Source: Bacteroidaceae bacterium (GTDB lineage: Bacteria > Bacteroidota > Bacteroidia > Bacteroidales > Bacteroidaceae). From it: a stretch of DNA of 44,414 bases. This document shows, piece after piece, positions 15,901 to 21,916 of this stretch; the first letter of the stretch is position 1, and each line of letters begins with the position of its first letter. The notes beneath the pieces were generated by a model. It searched no databases. It was not told the DNA's origin and saw only the letters and a program-made list of their open reading frames with translations. The position numbers and the translations under genes are program-made. The stretch lies in the NCBI GenBank assembly GCA_017469925.1, contig JAFUFK010000007.1:1-44414 (forward strand), written 5' to 3'.

Positions 15901-16449
15901 GGTCAGGGCCGAGGGCTTGAGCGAGATTGTGGCCTCCTTGGCCAGCACGCCGTCGAGGTAGAGCTGCCCCTTGTTGCCCTCCTGCCGGTAGAGCAGGTTG
16001 ACCCACTGGCCCCGTTTTAGCTGCTGTCCCATGCTGACGCCCTGCTCGGCGCTGTAGGTGGTCTTGGTGATGGCCATTCGGGTGTCCTTAGCATTGGCAA
16101 AGAGGTAGCCGGCCGACGACGAGCGGGCGAAGCACCAAACGAAGTTGCCGTTGCCCGACAGGTTAGTGGTCTCGGGCACGAAGACGTCCATGGCGATGGT
16201 GTAGTCGTCGAAGGTCTGCACCCACTTGCCCAGCTCCGTGCCGAAGTCGAAGTAGCCGTTCCCGTCGCCCAGGTCCAGTATGGGTATGCCCTCGAGTGCA
16301 GAGAGCCGGGCTCCGTTGCGCAGGCTCCCGCTGTAGGTACCCTGCGTGTCAGTGGTCGAAGTAAAGTCGAAGCACACTCCGTCTTGTGCGCTCATCGCGA
16401 CGGCCGCCCAGAGGCCCGTCAGTATCGTAAACAGTCTTTTCATAGTCAT
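12901..16449 (-). CDS. Giant secreted protein with LamG-like domain and two GH43 domains
   Basis: 1182 residues. Order: signal peptide (to AMSAQ), a LamG/concanavalin-like domain (about 25-230), two bacterial Ig-like segments (about 235-410), a first GH43 domain (about 415-725), a linker domain (about 725-805), a second GH43 domain (about 808-1110), and a tail of about 45 residues ending GIYVRREQLANGRFRTLKMLVR, which looks like a type IX secretion C-terminal signal. GH43 catalytic candidates are Asp467 (RDPH), Asp592 and Glu649 in the first domain, and Asp817 (ADPE), Asp943 (DGDVF) and Glu995 (FREG) plus His1056 in the second. Both sites look intact. Family activities are alpha-L-arabinofuranosidase, arabinanase and beta-xylosidase. 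The protein is probably cell-surface or secreted. Its promoter is at 16591-16598. Confidence 0.92.
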   Translation of the reverse strand: MTMKRLFTILTGLWAAVAMSAQDGVCFDFTSTTDTQGTYSGSLRNGARLSALEGIPILDLGDGNGYFDFGTELGKWVQTFDDYTIAMDVFVPETTNLSGNGNFVWCFARSSSAGYLFANAKDTRMAITKTTYSAEQGVSMGQQLKRGQWVNLLYRQEGNKGQLYLDGVLAKEATISLKPSALTSLTQNYLGRSCYSGDAYLKGAQYHNVQFYNHALTADSIALLVAQGDELKKIIDDQSLARLLEQFTLGDVSALTRDLRLPTEYEGGVTITWATSDASVITADGHITRPAIGSAKATATMTATMTTERGSTVVRQFEVGVLPLMTDDEATRYAADHLRLEGNLHNLYTDLNLPSTAADGCVVGWTTSDSTYLTRTGHIVRYGEGEMKHVVLTAHIVRGESRTFRDFDIHLHQNEPYTNYLFVYFPSNSDENIYYALSADGYNYTPLNNGTRVVAADTLALKKGVRDPHILRGDDGWFYMVNTDMRCAEGWDSNRGMVLMRSRDLIHWSHSTVHFPTRYKGTLFANVTRVWAPETIWDAEAGKLMVYFSILTNDGNVKYDKVYYAYANSDFTDLESEPQYFYDRGSATIDMDIVYNPTDSLYHGFFKNEGQGGICQVTARRLTPEPGQPAGSQWSAPSGTLQQTSEAVEGAGVFKLINKDSWILMYDCYTNGHYQFCSSSDLVNFAFEKNTTTSGAFTPRHGTVLPITAAETEALMEAFPTKSLQATITGATNPNIRQELVETSGTNLTLPVVTGTDLTAFDPMFSVSVGTVVTPEGPQDFSQGAVNFRAKNTAGTKTYRVTVRETGNPVLPDFHADPEVLYSQQTGRFYIYPTTDGYPGWGGYSFDVFSSPDLVHFTNEGTILDLSSGGDVPWADGNAWAPCIEEKQTDGQWRYFFYFSGNNPSLGKKTIGVATSDSPVGPFTAETKPLITSSNANQIIDGDVFTDPVSGQSYLYYGNGRLCYRLLDESMTKVVGSEYTITPSGGTLSTYAFREGVYVFYRNGLYYFLWSVDDTGAANYHVAYGMSKSPTGPITVASDPIVIIQRTADKIYGTGHNSVVNIPGTDDWYIVYHRINKNYLNSDPGIHREVCIDRLTFDDEGLIQRVTPTHEGISPVTVNPVLDTIIDGIDTTIGDRVTSLRVTYFRLDGTSLGTLSPSTPGIYVRREQLANGRFRTLKMLVR

Positions 16450-16455
16450 TAAGTG

Positions 16456-16560
16456 TTACATGCCCTCCGTCAAGTAGTCGAGGAAGCGGCTGACAATGGG
16501 GTACTGGCTCTCGGGCAGCGTCAGCAGGGCACACAGCAGGAGGCTCAGGTTTTTATGCAT
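16456..16560 (-). CDS. Possible leader peptide, 34 residues, upstream of GH43
   Basis: A short frame lies inside the 135-base leader of the GH43 gene. It reads MHKNLSLLLCALLTLPESQY and continues to LDYLTEGM, with the stop six bases before the GH43 ATG. It begins like a signal peptide (KNLSLLLCALLTL). It may be a real small exported peptide, a translated leader controlling GH43, or a remnant of a lost gene. No homolog is recalled. Confidence 0.3.
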   Translation of the reverse strand: MHKNLSLLLCALLTLPESQYPIVSRFLDYLTEGM

Positions 16561-16590
16561 CAGATACCTGTTTTTGTCGTTTCTACCGGA

Positions 16591-16598
16591 CAAAGATA
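16591..16598 (-). promoter_or_regulatory. Promoter -7 box for the GH43 gene
   Basis: On the minus strand this is TATCTTTG. Transcription should begin near 16584, leaving a leader of about 135 bases. Confidence 0.65.
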
Positions 16599-16650
16599 CG
16601 AAAACTTTTCCTTACAGCCGCACCAGCGGGCCATTAATTGTTCCCAGCCT

Positions 16651-16760
16651 CGCGCCTAAGCGTTTCGTCCGAAGGCCTTAGGTGTTTTGTCCCATGCCCC
16701 TTGGCCTTTTGGATGAAGGACCTAGGTCTTACAAACGAAAGGCCTAGGCCTTATACGAAC
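16651..16760. repeat. Cluster of CCTAGG-type palindromes
   Basis: The gap between the GH43 and GH35 genes holds three related units: AAGGCCTTAGG (16671-16682), AAGGACCTAGGTCTT (16717-16731) and AAGGCCTAGGCCTT (16739-16752), the last a perfect 14-base palindrome. Each is followed by an A/C/G-rich spacer (TGTTTTGT, ACAAACG, ATACGAAC), and a fainter CCTAAG copy precedes them. They lie upstream of the GH43 promoter and could be operators or an old repeat element. The rest of the 16450-16797 gap holds the small frame at 16456 and nothing else I can name. Confidence 0.6.
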
Positions 16761-16797
16761 AATCTGCAGGCGCAATAACTGTCGGATGCAGGAGGGC

Positions 16798-18924
16798 TTA
16801 CAGGGGGAAGGTGGTGACACGGCTGACGGCCTCGCCCGGCGTGGTGTCGGCCTCACGAGGGTAGTAGATGGGCGCTTTAGGCTGGAGGGGCAGGATGCGC
16901 AGCTCCAGCGTCTGGCACTCGGCGGGTACGCGCCACAGGCCATAGAGGAAGGGCCGGCCGTTGTAGAAGTTGTCGTCGATAAGTCGCCCGTTGGCATAGA
17001 GTCGGGCTACGTCGCCTCGGTAGTCAATCGCGAGGAGCCGACCCTCGCGTTCCGTGGGCAGGTCGATGCGATATCGGGCCGCCTGGGCAAAGTCGTCGTC
17101 GGTCGGCTGTTCGGCCACGCGCGAGGGACCCATGTTGATTTGGCGCAGCGGTCCGGCCTCCGCCACCTTGCTGAAGGGTACGTCGCGAGCCGTCAGGCGC
17201 TGCTCGTCGAAGCCCCGTATGTCGTCCGGCAGGAAGAGCCTGCCTGCCTGTGCGCGCGTAATAAGATATAGGTTCTTATAGACGGGGCGGTCGGGCCCGA
17301 GCGGCTTCAGGTTCTTCAGCACGTGTCCGTCGGCCTTCAGTTCGACGGGCAGTCCGTCAAGCGCCATCAGGTAGATGCGCCCCTCGTGGCGAGCCACCAG
17401 TTGGGCCGTGGCGTATTCGAGGGTGCCTGCGGTCGTCTTCGTTGCCTCGCCTAAGGGCACACGCACGGGGAATACGGCGCAACACGCCTCGGGTATGGTC
17501 ACGGGACGCTGGGGAAAGCGGACACCGCAGACCTCGAACTGGCAGTCGGGTTTCGGCGTCAGGCCGCGCAGGCGGTCGTAGTTGTTGACGAAGACGAAGG
17601 CCGACGTGCCGTCGGTGCGGTAGCTCCAGCGCAGGTAGTCGTCGGCACCCGGCTCGGGCTTGCGGTCGGCCGTGGGGTAGTGGGCCTCCATCGGGGCCAG
17701 CAGTTCGCCAAAGTCGGCCATGAAGCGGTGGAGGGGCCGTAGGAGGAAGTAGTGGGGATTCACTTGTCCGAACTCGCCCAATGGGGCCTGGAAGTCGTAG
17801 GTCTTATGCGGGAGGTCGTTGTGTATCGTATAGGGCGAGCGCTGCATCTCGTTGAGGTCGGAAAGGAGCCCCTCAGGGTTCGTGCCGCCGTGGTACATGT
17901 AGTAGCCCAGCAGGTTGGAGCCGCAGCCCAGTTTGACCACGGCCATCGCCAAGGCATCCTCGGGGTAGAGATAGACGCGCCTGTGGTAGCTGGTCATCAT
18001 GCCCCCGCCGAGTTCGCAGGTGAAGTAGGGGTAGGGCTCCACCTGCGCATTGGTCTTCGTCTTGGAATAATCGATGAAGTCGGTGCCGATGCTGGTGGAA
18101 ATGCGCGCAGGCTTGAAGTGGAAGGCCTCCCAGTAACTGCCCGACAGTTCCCGCGTCGAACGGTCCCAGAAACCGTCGGCGTAGTCGCCGTAGAGGGGAA
18201 TCATCTCGCCGAAGGGCAGGGGCGTGCGCAGTCCGGGCCAGCCCGTCGTGGTGTAGAAGGGCAGGTCGAAGCCCGTCTCGAGGGCAATCGCCTTGAGGGC
18301 CATCAGGTAACTGGCCGCGCCTCCCCATTCGTTGTCGAACTGGGTAGCGATGACTGGTCCACCGTCCTTCCACTGAAGCCCTTGTACCTGGGTGAAAATC
18401 TGGCGGTAGAGGCGACGGGTATAGTCGAGAAACGTGCTGTCTTCGGAGCGCACTTTGACGCCCTCGTCGAAGAGCCAGTCGGGTAGGCCGCCGCAGCGCA
18501 CCTCGCCGTGACACCAAGGCCCCATGCGAAGCACTACGGGCATGCCTTCGGCCTTGCATATCTCGAGGAAACGACGCAGGTTGCGACGTCCGCTCCAGTC
18601 GAATATGCCCTTACGCTCCTCGATGTGACTCCAGAAGACGTACGTGGCCATGATGTTGACACCGCCCTGGCGCATTTTCCTGACCTCCTGCTGCCATTCG
18701 CTCTCGGGTATGCGACTGTAGTGGGCCTCGCCCATAACGAGGCAGGCCCGTCGGCCGTCGAACATCAGGCTGTGGCGGTCCCACGTGACTTCCGAACCCA
18801 ATGGCACGGTCGTCTGGGCCGCAAGGCGTGGGGCGAAAATGATACTAAGGATAAGCAACAAACACCGTGGCATCTTGGGCAGAACGCCATGGTGCTTCGT
18901 CGGGAACATCGGGGAGTTTTTCAT
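16798..18924 (-). CDS. Secreted GH35 beta-galactosidase
   Basis: 708 residues from the ATG at 18924. The frame is open to 19002, but that ATG lies upstream of the promoter at 18958-18965. A third candidate Met at 18873 begins MPRCLLLILSIIFAPRLAAQ, a signal peptide. GH35 features: GEAHYSRIP near the start, the acid/base region ATQFDNEWGG (Glu199) and the nucleophile region FTCELGGG (Glu304). Two beta-sandwich-like C-terminal domains follow the barrel. The enzyme should remove terminal beta-galactose in the periplasm or at the surface. It has no type IX tail. It diverges from the outer-membrane protein gene at 19079, and both promoters share the 154-base gap. Confidence 0.92.
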   Translation of the reverse strand: MKNSPMFPTKHHGVLPKMPRCLLLILSIIFAPRLAAQTTVPLGSEVTWDRHSLMFDGRRACLVMGEAHYSRIPESEWQQEVRKMRQGGVNIMATYVFWSHIEERKGIFDWSGRRNLRRFLEICKAEGMPVVLRMGPWCHGEVRCGGLPDWLFDEGVKVRSEDSTFLDYTRRLYRQIFTQVQGLQWKDGGPVIATQFDNEWGGAASYLMALKAIALETGFDLPFYTTTGWPGLRTPLPFGEMIPLYGDYADGFWDRSTRELSGSYWEAFHFKPARISTSIGTDFIDYSKTKTNAQVEPYPYFTCELGGGMMTSYHRRVYLYPEDALAMAVVKLGCGSNLLGYYMYHGGTNPEGLLSDLNEMQRSPYTIHNDLPHKTYDFQAPLGEFGQVNPHYFLLRPLHRFMADFGELLAPMEAHYPTADRKPEPGADDYLRWSYRTDGTSAFVFVNNYDRLRGLTPKPDCQFEVCGVRFPQRPVTIPEACCAVFPVRVPLGEATKTTAGTLEYATAQLVARHEGRIYLMALDGLPVELKADGHVLKNLKPLGPDRPVYKNLYLITRAQAGRLFLPDDIRGFDEQRLTARDVPFSKVAEAGPLRQINMGPSRVAEQPTDDDFAQAARYRIDLPTEREGRLLAIDYRGDVARLYANGRLIDDNFYNGRPFLYGLWRVPAECQTLELRILPLQPKAPIYYPREADTTPGEAVSRVTTFPL

Positions 18925-18957
18925 AGAACAATGTGGTGTTAGGTTCGTTATTTGGTG

Positions 18958-18965
18958 CAAATATA
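18958..18965 (-). promoter_or_regulatory. Promoter -7 box for GH35 gene
   Basis: On the minus strand this is TATATTTG. It lies 33 bases ahead of the chosen ATG at 18924 and excludes the longer frame starting at 19002. Confidence 0.65.
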
Positions 18966-19031
18966 CGAAGAATCCGCAAAATGTCAGGTAAATGTCAGGC
19001 AATATCTTGTACCAAATACGAAGACGTTACG

Positions 19032-19039
19032 TAACTTTG
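19032..19039 (+). promoter_or_regulatory. Promoter -7 box for outer-membrane protein gene
   Basis: TAACTTTG, with a TTG at 19007-19009 as a possible -33 box (22-base spacing). Confidence 0.6.
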
Positions 19040-19078
19040 CCCCCGAAATCGAAATAATAACGCAACATTACGACAGCA

Positions 19079-21265
19079 ATGAAAAGGACAAACATCATTC
19101 TCTACCTGCTGATCCTTGCCATTCGCCTTTGGGCGCAAGAACCTACCGATTCGGTGGCTATGGAACACGAAATGGAGGGTGTGGCCGTCACGGCCCAACG
19201 CCCTTTGATAAAAAATGACATTGACCGCATCGCCTATGACGTGGAGCACGACGAGGAAAGCCGCACGCTCTCCGTGTTGGACATGCTCAGGAAGGTGCCG
19301 ATGGTGACCGTGGACGGCGAGGATAACATCCTTGTGCGGGGCAACAGCAACTATAAGATATACCGGAACGGTCACCTCGACCCCAACCTGACGCGCAATG
19401 CCAAGGAGATACTGAAGACGATGCCCGCCTCGGCAGTCAAGCGCATCGAGGTCATTACCGAACCAGGGGCACGCGAGGATGCCGAGGGGGTGAATGCCAT
19501 ACTAAACATCGTCATGATGGATAACAAGAAGATAGATGGCGTGACTGGTTCGGTGTCAGGTAGTTATAATACGCTTAATAATGCCAATGCGGGCACTTAT
19601 CTTACGACACAAATGGGCAAGGCTATCCTATCGGTGGACTATGGTTATAACAATATGTCGAAGAAGATGACCGCCAATCACGGCTATACGGAGCGCACCT
19701 TCCTCGAGACGGGGCACACGCAGCAAATCGTCACCGAGGGCAAGAACCCGGGGAATCTCCATTACGTGGACGTGAATGCCAGTTTCGACATCGACACGCT
19801 CAACCTGCTGTCGGCCTCGTTCGGCGGCTACTTCAATAAGGTGAACGTGCAGGGCAGCGGCACGACCTCGATGCTGGACGACGCGGGCACTCCGCTCTAT
19901 CGCTACGACAACAGTTACTGGTTGCCCAGTTACAATCACCATTCGTGGGAAGGGCGTCTGGACTATGAACATAAGATGCGTCGCAAGGGAGAGCAACTGA
20001 CGCTCTCCTACATGCTGGCGCTGACACGGCAGCACTCCAAGCAGGAGGACCACTACACGAATATGCTGAATGCCCCGTTCGACTATACGGGCATGCTCCT
20101 GAACAGCCGCGAGCACTTCACCGAACACACGTTCCAGGCCGACTATGTCCGCCCGTTTTCCACAGAGCATAAACTGGAGGTTGGTGCCAAATACATCGAC
20201 CGTCGCAACAGCAGCAACAACGGGCAGGAGTACTACGACGTCCTGCTTCCGTCGGTAATGACCGCGTTCGACCACAGTACGCAGATAGCGGCCACGTACG
20301 CAGATTATATATATAATAAGGATAAGTGGTCGGCACGGGCAGGGATGCGTTACGAATACAGTTTCCTGAAGGGCAGTTATCCTGGCGGGGACGAAGCGGG
20401 ATGGGACAAGCACCTCCACGACTGGGTGCCCCAGGCCAGCATGAAATACCAGATAGACGACCGTCAGTCGCTGAAGTTGGGCTACACCACCAGTATCACG
20501 CGCCCCGGCATCACCTACCTGAATCCCGCCGTCGTGAGCACGCCGACAAGGGTGGACTTCGGCAACGCTCACCTCGTCAGCACGCGCCAGCAAACCCTCC
20601 TTCTCACGTATATGTACGTCGGCCAGCGCATGACCTTGCAGTTTGCTCCGCATTATTCCTATTACCACAACGGCATAGTCTCGAAGGTCTATTCGCAAGG
20701 CGATGTGCGCTACAGCACATACGGCAACAATCTCAGGCAACACCGCTTGCAGTTGGAGGGCTACGTACAATGGAAGCCTTTCGACGGAACCACACTGGCC
20801 TCGAACCTCAACCTTACCGACAATCATGCCGAAGACACGGCGTCCGGTCTGACGCAGCACCTGACTTCGATGTTCTACTACGTCAACGTTGCGCAGAAGC
20901 TCCCGTGGAAACTAGTGCTGACGGCATACGCCTATGGGCAGTTGGGGCGCACGCCGATGAACATCTATTCCTATTCCAAGGCTTGGCACGGCTATGCTTT
21001 CACGCTGCAACGCTCGTTCCTCAAGGAGGACCGCCTTACCGTTCGCCTCACAGCCAATGCTCCTTTCCGCAAGTACCAGCACGAGAAGACCCGCACCACG
21101 CAGGGCGACATCCTCGGCTGGGGTGATACTGCCCATGTAGGCAACGGTCGTTTCTTCAGGCTCTCCGTTTCCTATCGCTTCGGCCGGCTCAAAGCCAGTG
21201 TGAAGAAGACCGAAACCAGTATCGAAAACAACGACGTCGTGGGTGGCATCACTAAAAACCATTGA
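19079..21265 (+). CDS. Outer-membrane beta-barrel protein with plug domain (TonB-dependent-receptor-like)
   Basis: 728 residues with a signal peptide (MKRTNIILYLLILAIRLWAQ). Residues about 35-145 form a plug-like domain (VAVTAQRPLIKNDIDRIAYD, LSVLDMLRKVPMVTVDGED, ILVRGNSNYKIYRNGHLDP, VKRIEVITEPGA). The remaining 580 residues are alternating beta strands with loops typical of a large barrel, ending KASVKKTETSIEN rather than in a classic terminal Phe. It lacks the carboxypeptidase-like N-terminal domain found in SusC proteins, so it is not a standard SusC. No SusD partner is nearby. It probably imports or signals for an oligosaccharide released by the adjacent enzymes, which is inference from context. 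Confidence 0.85.
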   Translation: MKRTNIILYLLILAIRLWAQEPTDSVAMEHEMEGVAVTAQRPLIKNDIDRIAYDVEHDEESRTLSVLDMLRKVPMVTVDGEDNILVRGNSNYKIYRNGHLDPNLTRNAKEILKTMPASAVKRIEVITEPGAREDAEGVNAILNIVMMDNKKIDGVTGSVSGSYNTLNNANAGTYLTTQMGKAILSVDYGYNNMSKKMTANHGYTERTFLETGHTQQIVTEGKNPGNLHYVDVNASFDIDTLNLLSASFGGYFNKVNVQGSGTTSMLDDAGTPLYRYDNSYWLPSYNHHSWEGRLDYEHKMRRKGEQLTLSYMLALTRQHSKQEDHYTNMLNAPFDYTGMLLNSREHFTEHTFQADYVRPFSTEHKLEVGAKYIDRRNSSNNGQEYYDVLLPSVMTAFDHSTQIAATYADYIYNKDKWSARAGMRYEYSFLKGSYPGGDEAGWDKHLHDWVPQASMKYQIDDRQSLKLGYTTSITRPGITYLNPAVVSTPTRVDFGNAHLVSTRQQTLLLTYMYVGQRMTLQFAPHYSYYHNGIVSKVYSQGDVRYSTYGNNLRQHRLQLEGYVQWKPFDGTTLASNLNLTDNHAEDTASGLTQHLTSMFYYVNVAQKLPWKLVLTAYAYGQLGRTPMNIYSYSKAWHGYAFTLQRSFLKEDRLTVRLTANAPFRKYQHEKTRTTQGDILGWGDTAHVGNGRFFRLSVSYRFGRLKASVKKTETSIENNDVVGGITKNH

Positions 21266-21267
21266 CT

Positions 21268-21843
21268 ATGAAACGGGCCTTCCTTATGCTGATTGTAGTT
21301 GCCATAGTGGCTACAATACTGAATCATCGGCGTGATCATGCGCACGATAGCGACACCTACCTCGAACAATTGCAATACCGTATCGAGTGTGCCACGTGGC
21401 AAACCCACTACGACCCAGCGTACGGCTACGCAGTGCGTTATCTGTCATGCTTCGTGCCTGCCTCGACAGAGGGCGAGCCCGAAGGAACGTGTCGTTTTGC
21501 CTATGTCGAGGACGTCACACCCTTGCAGAACGTGACTTACATCGTGCAGGAGGTTACGACGCAGACCTGTGTCGACACGCTACATCCCTATGCCGAAATC
21601 CGCCGGATGGCCAATGAGATGGGAGCCATCAGTCTCAGGCAGAGCGACGACTGTTACCTAATGTCGGGCAAACTGAAAAGCCGTGATCCGAGGGTGACGG
21701 CCTATTGCTTCAATGCTCGCTACGTATTGCGTCAGCGCCTGTGGTTCGTTGATACGATTTACTATCCCGAGGACTTTGCACCAGTCATGCAGAGGCTGGT
21801 GGACGAGGTCAACGACTGGCAACCCTTTGCCCCAGAGCGATAG
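21268..21843 (+). CDS. Unknown small secreted protein in CAZyme cluster
   Basis: 191 residues from the ATG at 21268. A TTG six bases earlier overlaps the preceding stop and is less likely. The N-terminus MKRAFLMLIVVAIVATIL is a signal or anchor helix with a basic HRRDHAH after it. The rest is alpha/beta with five cysteines that could form disulfides (ECATW, LSCFV, GTCRF, TQTCVD, DDCYL, AYCFN), fitting an extracytoplasmic location. It follows the outer-membrane protein by two bases, so the two are co-transcribed and may work together. The family is not recognised. Confidence 0.65.
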   Translation: MKRAFLMLIVVAIVATILNHRRDHAHDSDTYLEQLQYRIECATWQTHYDPAYGYAVRYLSCFVPASTEGEPEGTCRFAYVEDVTPLQNVTYIVQEVTTQTCVDTLHPYAEIRRMANEMGAISLRQSDDCYLMSGKLKSRDPRVTAYCFNARYVLRQRLWFVDTIYYPEDFAPVMQRLVDEVNDWQPFAPER

Positions 21844-21858
21844 ATTTCGGTTCTACGC

Positions 21859-21889
21859 TTGTGAGTAAGCGGGCAAATTCGTATATTTG
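21859..21889 (+). promoter_or_regulatory. Promoter of GH78 gene
   Basis: TTG at 21859-21861 and TATATTTG at 21882-21889 are separated by 20 bases. The ATG at 21917 is 28 bases downstream of the -7 box. Confidence 0.72.
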
Positions 21890-21916
21890 CACTCAGAATA
21901 CCTTATATAGCAAACG

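Noticed and set aside
19079-21265. SusC-type receptor
   Set aside because: It lacks the N-terminal carboxypeptidase-like domain, and no SusD is in the window.
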